This document shows positions 54,318 to 62,746 of a stretch of DNA of 64,000 nt, in pieces. The DNA comes from an uncultured Eubacteriales bacterium. Its GTDB lineage: Bacteria; Bacillota; Clostridia; Christensenellales; UBA1242. The position numbers were made by a program, and so were the translations under genes. Position 1 is the stretch's first letter. Each line of letters begins with the position of its first letter. The DNA lies in assembly GCA_948806215.1 (NCBI GenBank), contig CAQIDI010000001.1, positions 211,153 through 275,152 on the forward strand, read 5' to 3'. Below the pieces are notes generated by a model. It ran no database searches. It had not been told where the DNA came from and saw only the letters and a program-made list of their open reading frames with translations.

Positions 54318-55262
54318 TTATTTATTAGCACTAACAAAACTAAAAGCTTTAGTTGCTGCAATAGCACCATCGGCACACGCAGTAACAATTTGACGAAGCC
54401 CTTTTGCTCTAACATCGCCACTAGCAAAAACTCCGGCTTTATTAGTTTCTAGTTCTTCACTAACTGCAATATAACCTCTTTCGTCTAGGTTAATTTTGTT
54501 TCTTATAAATTTAGTATCAGGCGCACGACCAACAGCAACAAAAACAGCACTTGCTTTAACATCTGATTTTTTATCGCTATCGTTAGAAAATTTTATGCCT
54601 TCAACAGTTTTGCTTCCATAAATCTCGGTAGGAATTGTGTTAAACTGAACTTTAATATTTTTGTTTTCTTTGCTTACCTTATTAAATTCTTCCAACACTT
54701 TTTGTTGGCAAATAAATGCTGGCAAGTTTGTGCTAATTAAAACTGATTTGCAAATGTTGCTTAAATATATTGCGCCTTGAACTGCTGTGTTTCCACCACC
54801 AACAATAACAACATCTTTGCCCTTATAAAAAGCACCATCGCAAATTGCACAATAAGAAACACCATTGTTCACAAACTCTTTTTCGCCTTTGCATTCAAGT
54901 TCGCTTGCTTTAGCACCCATACATAAAATAATCGAACTAGCTATAATATCCTGATCTTGCAAGTGAATAACATTATTCATCTTTTTAAAGTCAATATCTT
55001 TAACCTCACCATAAACAGTAACCGCACCAAGGTTTGTTGCTTGCTCGTGCATTTTTAAACTTAATTCTGGTCCAGTAATGCTTTCGTAACCGGGATAGTT
55101 TTTAATTTCGTTTGTTAAACTAACCTGACCACCAATCATACCCTTTTCAATAATAACTGTGTTAAGCCCACTTCTAAGTGCATAAATTGCAGCTGTTAAG
55201 CCACTAACACCTCCGCCAATAATAGCTAAATCGTATTTATTTTTTAAATTTGTTTTTTTCAT
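54318..55262 (-). CDS. trxB: Thioredoxin reductase-like flavoprotein, NADPH motif missing
   Basis: A 314-residue TrxB-family protein: FAD loop AIIGGGVSGLTAAIYALRSG, redox pair SYCAICDGAFYKG (CxxC), second Rossmann loop VVIVGGGNTAVQGAIYL and the FAD-binding VFASGDVRAKGLRQIVTACADGAIAA. The segment that normally carries the NADPH-binding HRRxxxR (after the strand SVLI) reads STNLPAFICQQ with no arginine. That resembles the pyridine-nucleotide-independent, ferredoxin-linked thioredoxin reductases described from clostridia. The electron donor is therefore uncertain. A TTGGAG site precedes the ATG. Confidence 0.85.
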   Translation of the reverse strand: MKKTNLKNKYDLAIIGGGVSGLTAAIYALRSGLNTVIIEKGMIGGQVSLTNEIKNYPGYESITGPELSLKMHEQATNLGAVTVYGEVKDIDFKKMNNVIHLQDQDIIASSIILCMGAKASELECKGEKEFVNNGVSYCAICDGAFYKGKDVVIVGGGNTAVQGAIYLSNICKSVLISTNLPAFICQQKVLEEFNKVSKENKNIKVQFNTIPTEIYGSKTVEGIKFSNDSDKKSDVKASAVFVAVGRAPDTKFIRNKINLDERGYIAVSEELETNKAGVFASGDVRAKGLRQIVTACADGAIAATKAFSFVSANK

Positions 55263-55402
55263 AATAAAATCTCCAACTACCTTATTTTACCAAATATTAA
55301 TTAATTCAACAAATATAATTTTATATTTTGCACTCTTACTAAATTAAAATTTTGTAATGTTTAACCATAGTAATTATTAGATAATTAAACTATACTATAG
55401 TT

Positions 55403-55888
55403 ATGATAAACCAAAATAAATTTAACTTTAAAGATAAAAATAATAATAATATTATTATTATAAATAATTTTGATTCTAATACTCTAGAAGGCAACATTAA
55501 TGCTATTGATGTGCAAAACCCCAAAGATGTTATTGCACAACTAGACTATTCTGTTTATGGCGAAAACAGGCTTTATATGGCAAGCATTAAAGTAGGCAAT
55601 GGTTTTAAACAAAGCGGAATTGGTTCTGCATTAATTTATTGCTTGGAACATTTTGCAAAAAGTAATAATATTCAAGTTATAGAAGCTTATATGAATAACT
55701 ACTATTTTGATAAAAAAGATATTGCCCAATCGAAAGTTAGAATCGAATTTTATAAAGCACTTAATTTTGAAATAACAAAGCAATCTTCAAAAATTTACAC
55801 ATTAGTTAAAACTCAAGATAAATTTTTTACTAATAAAAACAATACAAAACTAAATATTAGTTTGGTTAATTCAAACACAAAAAAATAG
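55403..55888 (+). CDS. GNAT-type acetyltransferase
   Basis: A 161-residue protein with a GNAT core: strand MASIKVGNGFKQSGIGSALI (the Q/RxxGxG/A acetyl-CoA loop is QSGIGS), helix YCLEHFAKSNNIQ, and the IEFYKALNFEI motif near the end. The substrate is unknown. There is no ribosome site; TATACT (55391-55396) ends exactly 6 nt before the ATG, so the mRNA may be leaderless, though the -35 is poor. The protein resembles two other GNAT-like proteins near the right end of the window. Confidence 0.7.
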   Translation: MINQNKFNFKDKNNNNIIIINNFDSNTLEGNINAIDVQNPKDVIAQLDYSVYGENRLYMASIKVGNGFKQSGIGSALIYCLEHFAKSNNIQVIEAYMNNYYFDKKDIAQSKVRIEFYKALNFEITKQSSKIYTLVKTQDKFFTNKNNTKLNISLVNSNTKK

Positions 55889-55914
55889 AAGCTAATTAAC
55901 TTCTATTTTTTATA
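55883..55914. terminator. Bidirectional terminator
   Basis: ATAGAAG/CTTCTAT with a CTAATTAA loop between A- and T-runs; it separates the convergent GNAT and HI0933-type genes. Confidence 0.75.
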
Positions 55915-57130
55915 TTTTATTTACTATTGATTTTGCACAAGCATAACCTGTTGAAAATGCTATTTGCAAATTAAATCCACCACTAAGAGCATCAACATCT
56001 AGCACTTCGCCAATAAAATATAAGTTATTAATAGTTTTACACTCAAAAGTTTTAGGATTTATTTCTTTAACATCAACTCCACCACGAGTTATGGTTGCGT
56101 GTTCAATATCATCAAACCCCAAACAAGTTAATTCAAAAAATTTTAATGCGTCAACAATGCTATTTAATTCTTCTTTAGTTATTTGAGATATTTGCTTTTT
56201 TAATTCAATTTCGCATTTGGCTAAAATTATTTCAGCCAATTTTTGATTAACAAAACCACTAAGTACAGTTGAAATTTGTTTTTTTGCATTTTTAATTTTG
56301 TATTGTTTAAATTTTTCTGTTAAGTCCAAAACCGAAATATCTGGCAAAAAATCAACAATCAATTTTTCGCCATTAACGCTATAATCTAAAATTTTAGAAC
56401 TTAAATTTAATGTTGCTGGGCCAGAAATTCCATAATTGGTAATCATTATAGCACCAGTAGAATTATAAACTTTATAACTTAGTTTAACATTAAACGAAAC
56501 ACCAACCAAAGTTTTTAGGTTTTCTTTTATTTTTATTCCGCATAAACCTGCTCTAAGTTTAGTAACATTAACCCCTAAACTTCTAGCAAAATTAAAACCA
56601 TCCCCTTGGCTTCCGGTTATCGGATAACTAAGCCCACCTGTTGCAATAACAACATAATCAAAAGTTTTAATTGTGTTGTTATAACATACTTCAAATAAAT
56701 TATTAATTTTGTTTATGCCCGAAACTTTTACTCCTAGCTTAAAACTAACATTACTAGCATTATCTAAAATGCTTTTAAATGCATTAGTAATGCTTGCTGC
56801 CTTATTAGTGTTTGGAAAAACTCGATTGTTTTGTTCAACACTGGTTTTAACTTTGTTAGCATTTAAAAACTCCACCATATCATAAGAAGAAAAGTTGTTA
56901 ATAGCACTAGTTAAAAATTTTGAGTTAACACAAACATTATTTAAAAACTGGTTAGGTTCGCATAAATTTGTTACATTGCATCTGCCATTTCCAGTAATTA
57001 ATATCTTTTTACCAACAATTTCGTTTTTATCAAATATAGTTATATTAAATTTAGGATTATCACACAGGTTAACAGCGCACATAAGTCCGCTAGCCCCTGC
57101 ACCAATAATAGCAACACTTTTTTGTTCCAT
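55910..57130 (-). CDS. HI0933/YhiN-family FAD-dependent oxidoreductase
   Basis: A 406-residue flavoprotein with the FAD loop AIIGAGASGLMCAVNL, the family signature VGKKILITGNGRCNVTN, YVVIATGGLSYPITGSQGDGF and the C-terminal GEVLDVDALSGGFNLQIAFSTG. The cellular role of this widespread family is not established. No ribosome site; TAAAAT ends 6 nt before the ATG with TTGAAT 16 nt upstream, suggesting a leaderless mRNA. Confidence 0.9.
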   Translation of the reverse strand: MEQKSVAIIGAGASGLMCAVNLCDNPKFNITIFDKNEIVGKKILITGNGRCNVTNLCEPNQFLNNVCVNSKFLTSAINNFSSYDMVEFLNANKVKTSVEQNNRVFPNTNKAASITNAFKSILDNASNVSFKLGVKVSGINKINNLFEVCYNNTIKTFDYVVIATGGLSYPITGSQGDGFNFARSLGVNVTKLRAGLCGIKIKENLKTLVGVSFNVKLSYKVYNSTGAIMITNYGISGPATLNLSSKILDYSVNGEKLIVDFLPDISVLDLTEKFKQYKIKNAKKQISTVLSGFVNQKLAEIILAKCEIELKKQISQITKEELNSIVDALKFFELTCLGFDDIEHATITRGGVDVKEINPKTFECKTINNLYFIGEVLDVDALSGGFNLQIAFSTGYACAKSIVNKI

Positions 57131-57160
57131 ATGTTTATTTTAACAAACTTTATTTTTAAT

Positions 57161-58045
57161 TCAAATTGATTCGCACGGATTTACGTGCACAAAACACTCT
57201 TTAACTATATTAAATTCTGTTAACACTGCAATTTCAACATTTTCTGCAATATTGTGAGATTTTGTTAAATTCAAATTTTTATCTGCACAAATATCAACTT
57301 GAACATAAACCTTGTTCCCAAATTTTCTAGTTTTTAAGTTATCAATATTAATAACACCTTCAACCGATTTAATTAGCTTATAAAGTTGTTCTTCAGTTTG
57401 CTTATCACAAGCTTCGTCAGTTAACTTACTAACAGCATCTAAAAATATATCAACAGCAACTTTAAAAATAAATAAACAAATAATCAAACTAGAAATTGCA
57501 TCTAAAATAGGAACACCTAACATTGCACCAACAACACCAATTAAACTACCAATCGAACTTAAAGCATCCGACCTGTGATGCCAAGCATCGGCTTTTAATG
57601 CTCCTGAGTTTATTTTTTTACTTACCCTAATTGTGTACTGATACATAACTTCTTTTGTTACTATCGAAATTATTGCAACACTAAGTGCTAGCCAGCCAAA
57701 TTCTAAAATTTCATAATCGCCTTTAGCTATTTTGCTAATGCCTGCATAACAAATGCCAATGCCTGTTATAAATAATATAACCGCTAGCATAATGGCAGCT
57801 ATGCTTTCAAAGCGTTCGTGCCCAAATTCGTGATTATCATCGCTATCTTTGCTTGAAATTCTAACACCTATCATAACAATAAATGTGCTAAAAACATCGC
57901 TACCTGTGTGAACCGCATCAGAAATTAATGCATAGGAGTTAGCAACAATACCAGCTATTAATTTAAAAATCATAAGTACAACATTAGATACAATGCTAAA
58001 TATTGATACCTTATAAACTTCTTTTTTAAATGTTTTATTATCCAT
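57161..58045 (-). CDS. Cation diffusion facilitator (CDF) metal exporter
   Basis: A 294-residue CDF protein with six membrane helices. Metal-site motifs are SYALISDAVHTGSDVF in helix II and ADAWHHRSDALSSIGSL in helix V (DxxxD/HxxxD pattern), and the cytoplasmic domain is beta-rich (YVQVDICADKNLNL). The Asp in helix II plus the helix V motif is compatible with Zn, Fe or Mn export. I chose the ATG at 58043-58045 after GGTGA; the ORF extends to 58102 but that part is an inverted repeat in the leader. The promoter is TTGACA-N18-TATAAT. Confidence 0.88.
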   Translation of the reverse strand: MDNKTFKKEVYKVSIFSIVSNVVLMIFKLIAGIVANSYALISDAVHTGSDVFSTFIVMIGVRISSKDSDDNHEFGHERFESIAAIMLAVILFITGIGICYAGISKIAKGDYEILEFGWLALSVAIISIVTKEVMYQYTIRVSKKINSGALKADAWHHRSDALSSIGSLIGVVGAMLGVPILDAISSLIICLFIFKVAVDIFLDAVSKLTDEACDKQTEEQLYKLIKSVEGVINIDNLKTRKFGNKVYVQVDICADKNLNLTKSHNIAENVEIAVLTEFNIVKECFVHVNPCESI

Positions 58046-58065
58046 ATTTTCACCGAAAAAATAAA

Positions 58066-58097
58066 GTACATAAATTGGCTTATAGCCAATTATGTAC
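58066..58097 (-). promoter_or_regulatory. 13-bp inverted repeat in the CDF leader
   Basis: GTACATAAATTGGC (58066-58079) and GCCAATTATGTAC (58085-58097) pair except for one extra A. On the minus strand the hairpin is followed by TTTATTTTTT just before the ribosome site, so it may work as an attenuator or as an operator at the start of the transcript. Confidence 0.55.
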
Positions 58098-58122
58098 TCC
58101 AAAATGATTTGTATTATATTAT

Positions 58123-58152
58123 ATTATATTAAAATAATAAAAACTTTGTCAA
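58123..58152 (-). promoter_or_regulatory. CDF exporter promoter
   Basis: Perfect TTGACA (58147-58152), 18 nt, perfect TATAAT (58123-58128) on the minus strand; leader about 70 nt. Confidence 0.75.
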
Positions 58153-58170
58153 TATTAATCTGATAACTAA

Positions 58171-58290
58171 TTAAAAAGCTTTTAGCCCCAAAGCCAATAT
58201 TATAATTAACGAAGCAATCACAGATAAAATAAAAACAGCTAAAGAAATCCAAGTTATTGTTTTTTGTTAATTGATAATATAGTAAACCAT
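58171..58290 (-). pseudogene. Possible small membrane peptide with an in-frame stop
   Basis: On the minus strand an ATG at 58288-58290 opens a frame MVYYIIN, then TAA, then 31 codons encoding QKTITWISLAVFILSV and a further hydrophobic run ending GLKAF, closed by TAA at 58171. The hydrophobic part is a clean membrane helix. No ATG, GTG or TTG start lies between the internal TAA and the helix, and no ribosome site is seen. It may be a decayed 39-residue peptide, or chance coding. Confidence 0.25.
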
Positions 58291-58320
58291 AATTTTAATT
58301 CTTATAAATTTTAAATTCAA

Positions 58321-58360
58321 AATAAAAAAAATCAAGAAAGTTATCCTTGATTTTTTTATT
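58321..58360 (-). terminator. Terminator of the 58356 gene
   Basis: AAATCAAG/CTTGATTT with a 9-nt loop between A- and T-runs. Confidence 0.75.
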
Positions 58361-59222
58361 TTAGATTTTTAATTTTTGAAACTTGAAAATTTGAAGCAAT
58401 ACTATTAACTGTTTTTGAATGCACATTTTGTAAATAGTCATAATTAGCAATTGCTTTATTAATTAAGTTTGATTTAGAATTATCTAAATATAATGCTTCT
58501 GCTTCGGCTTTTAATTTTTGAATATCACTTAGCGAACAACCTAATGCTATTCCTTCATTAAGCATTTTTATCATATTTTCTTTAATACCCAAAAAGAACT
58601 TTAAATTTTCGCCTTTAGGATTCCATTTTTCAATAGCACTAATCATTTTTGAATAACGATTAAAAGTTTTTTGTTTTTCATTAATATCATATTTTAAATG
58701 TTTAAGCTTGTTTTGTTTTAATTGTTCATTTAATATAGCCTTTTGCTCATCTGACAATCCAACCAAATATTCATACTTAAATTCATTATTTTTTTGATAA
58801 TACAAGTTTCTATAATAATCTTTTTCTAATTGTTCTTTTGATTTTTCTTGGCTAGGTTTATTTTCTGCTTTTTTTGCTTGAGCCTCATAAGGTTTGATTT
58901 TTTTGTAAACTTCTTTAGGAATAATATCAAAACCATAATCTGGTTTTTCCACATTAGGCTCGTTATCTTCTATAACAGTGTTTGGTAAAACAGCAAATAA
59001 TTCTTTTAAAACTTCTCTATTCTTTCTTAATTGCATTCCTTCTTGCAAAGAAGTTGCATTATCCATTTGTTCACTAATAATAGCAAGTAATGATGGTAAA
59101 TTATAATTACCTAGTGAGTAATCTCTGCCAACTAATCCACAACCAATTGCATAATCAATAATAAAATGATCAACACTAAAATCTTTTCCTTGATTTAATT
59201 TACTTGTAAAAGAATTTTCCAT
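58356..59222 (-). CDS. Unknown helical cytoplasmic protein (288 aa)
   Basis: No family recognised. The N-terminal 90 residues are mixed (VDHFIIDYAIGCGLVGRDYSL; LPSLLAIISEQMDNATSLQE), the middle (about 115-145) is Lys/Glu/Pro-rich, and the rest is helical and likely coiled (NEQLKQNKLKHLKYDINEKQK; KAEAEALYLDNSKSNLINK). No signal or membrane helix. I chose the ATG at 59220-59222, 4 nt after a GGGGG site; the ORF extends to 59261. It has its own strong promoter. Confidence 0.55.
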   Translation of the reverse strand: MENSFTSKLNQGKDFSVDHFIIDYAIGCGLVGRDYSLGNYNLPSLLAIISEQMDNATSLQEGMQLRKNREVLKELFAVLPNTVIEDNEPNVEKPDYGFDIIPKEVYKKIKPYEAQAKKAENKPSQEKSKEQLEKDYYRNLYYQKNNEFKYEYLVGLSDEQKAILNEQLKQNKLKHLKYDINEKQKTFNRYSKMISAIEKWNPKGENLKFFLGIKENMIKMLNEGIALGCSLSDIQKLKAEAEALYLDNSKSNLINKAIANYDYLQNVHSKTVNSIASNFQVSKIKNLK

Positions 59223-59249
59223 AAAACCCCCAAATTTCTTATTATAATT

Positions 59250-59278
59250 ATTATACAACATTTTTTTGTACTTTTCAA
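59250..59278 (-). promoter_or_regulatory. Promoter of the 58356 gene
   Basis: TTGAAA (59273-59278), 17 nt, TATAAT (59250-59255) on the minus strand, about 27 nt before the start codon. Confidence 0.65.
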
Positions 59279-59302
59279 GATGCTATTTTATTACATTTAA
59301 AC

Positions 59303-59342
59303 AAAAAAAGATTAAGGTTTACACTCAATCTTTTTTATATTT
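59303..59342 (-). terminator. Weak terminator of the LRR lipoprotein
   Basis: AAAGATT/AATCTTT enclose a 13-nt loop with an A-run on the left. Confidence 0.45.
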
Positions 59343-59354
59343 TAACAATAGTTA

Positions 59355-61061
59355 TTATTCTTCAGTTGTTTCGTTATAAACAACATTTCCATTTGAACAT
59401 TGGATTGTAAAATTATCTAGTTGAGGGAACGAATACTTGTTCACTTTAATTTTATTCCATTGCTCCGCAGTTCCATCATAAGTTACATAAGTAAGTCCGC
59501 TGTCATAAAATGCATTTACGCCAATTTGAGTAACACTAACTGGAATATTAACCGTTGTTATTTCTTTACAATTATAGAAAGCCCCCTCGCTAATTGTTGT
59601 TAAATCATCGTTTAGTTCTAAGTTTTGAATACTACAATTTTCAAAAGCATATTTACCAATAATTTTAACATTTTCTAAATTCAAAAATTTTAATTTAGCA
59701 CCGCTAAAAGCATAATCAGCTATTTCGGTTACTTGGCTTGGAACTACTAATGTATCAATTCCACCAGCACCTAATAATAAAACAGTTTTTTCTTTGTTAT
59801 AAATAACATTTCTTTCACTTGAAAAATATTCGTTATCTTCACTTACTGTTAAGTTAGTTAAACTGGTGCAATTTCTTAATGCACCTCTATAAATTTTTGT
59901 AACTTTGCTTGGAATAACAACGCTAGTTAAATTAGAACAATCTCTTAAAGCATTATAATAAACAAACTTGCATTCTTCATTAATAGTAATATCAGAAATA
60001 TTATTATCTTTTTGTTTTACTAAAACCATATAAGGGTTTGTTTTACTTCCTAAATAATATCCATTAGAATATTCGTTATAAGTTAAATTTTCGCAATACT
60101 CAATAATATTGTTTACTTCTTCTAAACCATCTGGAAGTGTTAAAGTTGAAAGTGTACGGCAATACCTAAAAGCATCTTCTCCAATTGTTTTTACTGTTGA
60201 TGGTAAATTAATGGTTTGCAATTTTCTACATTCAACAAAAGCGCTTCTTTCAATAGTAACAAGCCCATCTGGAAAGTTTATTGTTTCTAAATTATTACAA
60301 GCAAAAAAAGCTTCTACACCAATAGCTTTTAATCCTTTACCCAAATTAACAGTTGTTAAATTTTTGCAATAATAAAAAGCTTTGTTACCAATTGTTTTTA
60401 CTGTGTCAGGAATTGTTATTGATTTTAAGTTGTTATTATTTTTAAAAGCTTCAGTTTCAATTTCACCAACTTCAACTCCATCAAAATGTGAAGGTATTAC
60501 AATGTTTTCTAAAGTTGTATCTTTAATTCCTTTTATAATAACCCAAACACCTTCAGATGATGCTCTTGTTACATAAGAAAAATTTCTATTTCCATCAGTA
60601 TATCCACAATCGTCACATTTTCCATTAACATAATTATGTGGGGTAGCATCAGTTCTATCTCCGCAAAAAGTACATTTATGAACGTGAACATCTGCTAAAC
60701 AAGTCCAATCAGTAGAATAGGTATGTGGTGTTTTTTCAATTTCCATACGATCTGTGGTATAACGACAAGTTTCACAATAATAATAAATAGCACCTTCCTG
60801 ATGGCAATCTGGTTCTCTTAACACTTGAGCAATAAGTTTGTGTTCTGCTTTATCTGCAATTTCTGTTGTATCGTTGCAAAGTGGTTCGTGCCAGTGATGT
60901 GTGTTATTATAAGTCCAACGATTGTCGTATTCGTGAACGTGTGGTGGTTCTACTTGTTGTTCACCATTGTCGCCAGGGTCTCCACCAAAACATCCAGTTA
61001 AACCAATCATCATTGTTATAGCGAGTGGAATAACTCCTAAAAATTTTAAAAATTTTTTCAT
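59355..61061 (-). CDS. BspA-type leucine-rich-repeat lipoprotein
   Basis: A 568-residue lipoprotein (lipobox GLTGCF, Cys near 24). Residues 40-155 hold Cys/His-rich repeats (CHQEGAIYYYCETCRY; HKCTFCGDRT; KCDDCGYTDG), a zinc-ribbon-like region common in clostridial surface proteins. From about 160 come about 12 LRR_5 repeats of 'xxAFxxCxxLxxIxLPxxVxxIGxxAF' type. BspA-type proteins mediate adhesion to host or bacterial surfaces. It has a promoter TTGACT-N17-GATAAT and an AGAGG ribosome site, and is monocistronic. Confidence 0.85.
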   Translation of the reverse strand: MKKFLKFLGVIPLAITMMIGLTGCFGGDPGDNGEQQVEPPHVHEYDNRWTYNNTHHWHEPLCNDTTEIADKAEHKLIAQVLREPDCHQEGAIYYYCETCRYTTDRMEIEKTPHTYSTDWTCLADVHVHKCTFCGDRTDATPHNYVNGKCDDCGYTDGNRNFSYVTRASSEGVWVIIKGIKDTTLENIVIPSHFDGVEVGEIETEAFKNNNNLKSITIPDTVKTIGNKAFYYCKNLTTVNLGKGLKAIGVEAFFACNNLETINFPDGLVTIERSAFVECRKLQTINLPSTVKTIGEDAFRYCRTLSTLTLPDGLEEVNNIIEYCENLTYNEYSNGYYLGSKTNPYMVLVKQKDNNISDITINEECKFVYYNALRDCSNLTSVVIPSKVTKIYRGALRNCTSLTNLTVSEDNEYFSSERNVIYNKEKTVLLLGAGGIDTLVVPSQVTEIADYAFSGAKLKFLNLENVKIIGKYAFENCSIQNLELNDDLTTISEGAFYNCKEITTVNIPVSVTQIGVNAFYDSGLTYVTYDGTAEQWNKIKVNKYSFPQLDNFTIQCSNGNVVYNETTEE

Positions 61062-61097
61062 TGTTTTTTACCTCTTTTTTTACTTTATCCGCTAATA

Positions 61098-61126
61098 ATT
61101 ATCTAACTTTTAAGACAAAAAGTCAA
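61098..61126 (-). promoter_or_regulatory. Promoter of the LRR lipoprotein
   Basis: TTGACT (61121-61126), 17 nt, GATAAT (61098-61103) on the minus strand. Confidence 0.6.
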
Positions 61127-61160
61127 GATATTTAAAATTATTTATTGCATTCACTAAACA

Positions 61161-61193
61161 TAAAAAAACGCCAAATTTTGGCATTTTTTAATT
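61161..61193 (-). terminator. Terminator of the HAD gene
   Basis: GCCAAA/TTTGGC, palindromic with A-run on the left and T-run on the right, directly after the stop at 61195. Confidence 0.75.
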
Positions 61194-61194
61194 A

Positions 61195-61887
61195 TTAAAA
61201 ACAAAAATTATTTTTAATTACTCTAACACATTGCTTTAAATTATTACACACGCAAAAACTTGCTTGTTTAATATTATTATTAACTGGTGCCCTACCCGGA
61301 ATTAAAAAACATTTTAACTTTGCATTACACGCCGACATAACACCCGATTCCGAATCTTCAAAAGCAATAACATTGCTAACATCAACATTGCTTAGTTTAC
61401 AAGCCGCCAAATAAGGTTCTGGGCTTGGTTTATATGGCAAACCTAAATCAGAGCTAACAACAACGCTAAACATAGAAATATCAATTCCAGAATTTTTTAA
61501 CAAATTGCTTAATATATTTAAATTAGCAGTTGTAGCAATTGCAAGTTTTATGTTATTGCGTTTTAAAAATTTTATTAAATAAAAAAAACCCTTTCTAACT
61601 TTTACTTTATCAGTATTAATTCGCTTAGCAAAAAGTTTTCTATATTCTTCATATATAAGTTTAATATCATTATTTTTATAATAGCTTTGAATAAAATCTA
61701 GTTGATTACCAATTTTTTTACCAGATAAATTATTATAAAACCATTTTATTAAAACTTTTTTATTTACTCTGTGTTCCTTTTTAGAATTCAAATTAAATGC
61801 ATCTGCCCAAGCATTTGCATAAAACGCCTCAGAATCCAGCATTAATCCATCAACATCAAAAACAGCTAACTTTAATTCCGTTTTCAT
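61195..61887 (-). CDS. HAD-superfamily sugar-phosphatase/phosphomutase-like hydrolase
   Basis: A 230-residue HAD protein with helical cap of beta-phosphoglucomutase type. Motif I is VFDVDGLMLDSE (nucleophile Asp9, acid Asp11), motif II AIATTAN, motif III Lys in LPYKPSPEPY and motif IV IAFEDSESGV. Such enzymes dephosphorylate or isomerise sugar phosphates. The substrate cannot be told from sequence. AAGGGT precedes the ATG. Confidence 0.88.
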   Translation of the reverse strand: MKTELKLAVFDVDGLMLDSEAFYANAWADAFNLNSKKEHRVNKKVLIKWFYNNLSGKKIGNQLDFIQSYYKNNDIKLIYEEYRKLFAKRINTDKVKVRKGFFYLIKFLKRNNIKLAIATTANLNILSNLLKNSGIDISMFSVVVSSDLGLPYKPSPEPYLAACKLSNVDVSNVIAFEDSESGVMSACNAKLKCFLIPGRAPVNNNIKQASFCVCNNLKQCVRVIKNNFCF

Positions 61888-61929
61888 AAATACCCTTTAT
61901 TTAAAACTATTTTATAAAATTAAAAAACA

Positions 61930-61962
61930 AAAAAACCGAGCTAAAACTAACTCGGTTTTATT
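61930..61962 (-). terminator. tRNA-Asn terminator
   Basis: On the minus strand AACCGAG/CTCGGTT with a TTAGTTTTAG loop, followed by seven U, immediately after the tRNA. Confidence 0.85.
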
Positions 61963-62037
<75 letters not shown>

Positions 62038-62048
62038 ATAACATAATA

Positions 62049-62077
62049 ATTATATGCAACCAAGCTATTTAAGTCAA
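62049..62077 (-). promoter_or_regulatory. tRNA-Asn promoter
   Basis: TTGACT (62072-62077), 17 nt, perfect TATAAT (62049-62054), 11 nt before the mature 5' end. Confidence 0.8.
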
Positions 62078-62122
62078 CACTTTTATAAAAATTTTTTATA
62101 AACTTTTTAATTTTTTTTACTA

Positions 62123-62151
62123 TTGACTAATGCTTTTTTAAGATTTATAAT
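62123..62151 (+). promoter_or_regulatory. Promoter of the 62171 acetyltransferase
   Basis: TTGACT (62123-62128), 17 nt, perfect TATAAT (62146-62151); leader about 13 nt with a weak TAGGA site. Confidence 0.7.
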
Positions 62152-62170
62152 TAAATAGGATAAAATAAGT

Positions 62171-62716
62171 ATGAAAATAATCTATAAACAATTAAGCAAA
62201 AACAATATTACAGAATCTCAACTTAATAGTATGCAAAATTTAGATGAATTAATGTTTGAAAATCACACCTATAAATCGCTTGGCTATAATATTCCATCTT
62301 GTGCTATTTTGGCATATTCTAAAACTGATAGCAGAACCGACTTGGTTGGAAAAATTAATGTTAATGTTAAAACTAATAATTATAATAATCTAAAAATAAG
62401 TAGAGCTCAAATTTCTAATTTAGCTGTTTTACCATTTTATCAAAATAATGGGATTGGTGGTAATTTATTAAAAAAATCTTTATTAATTTGTAGAATGAAT
62501 AATCTTGATTATGCCTACTTGAATATAGATTTAACTTCTAGATTATCTAAAAAATTAATTAAGTTTTATTCTAAAAATGGCTTTATTCCATCTAAATCAA
62601 GTTCACTACAAAGTAACAAACACTTAACAATGTTATATCCAATAAAACGCACAGAAAATTTAAGCGAATACGAAGCCGATTTAGTAAAATCATTTTATAG
62701 TAACCAAAAAAAATAA
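62171..62716 (+). CDS. GNAT-type acetyltransferase
   Basis: A 181-residue GNAT: ISNLAVLPFYQNNGIGGNLL carries the acetyl-CoA loop (QNNGIGG), followed by KSLLICRMNNLDYAYLNI and LIKFYSKNGFIPS. The last 25 residues form an acidic extension. Substrate unknown. It is convergent with another GNAT-like gene across a shared terminator. Confidence 0.75.
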   Translation: MKIIYKQLSKNNITESQLNSMQNLDELMFENHTYKSLGYNIPSCAILAYSKTDSRTDLVGKINVNVKTNNYNNLKISRAQISNLAVLPFYQNNGIGGNLLKKSLLICRMNNLDYAYLNIDLTSRLSKKLIKFYSKNGFIPSKSSSLQSNKHLTMLYPIKRTENLSEYEADLVKSFYSNQKK

Positions 62717-62746
62717 AGAGATTAGCTTCTCTTTATTTTTTTTGCG
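62710..62746. terminator. Bidirectional terminator overlapping the 62733 stop
   Basis: ATAAAGAGA/TCTCTTTAT with a TTAGCT loop between A- and T-runs; the stop codon of the minus-strand gene (62733-62735) lies in the 3' arm. Confidence 0.75.

Noticed and set aside
58046..58170. NiCo (czcD) or yybP-ykoY riboswitch in front of the CDF exporter
   Set aside because: The predicted leader is only about 70 nt and holds one simple hairpin; no conserved riboswitch core is seen.
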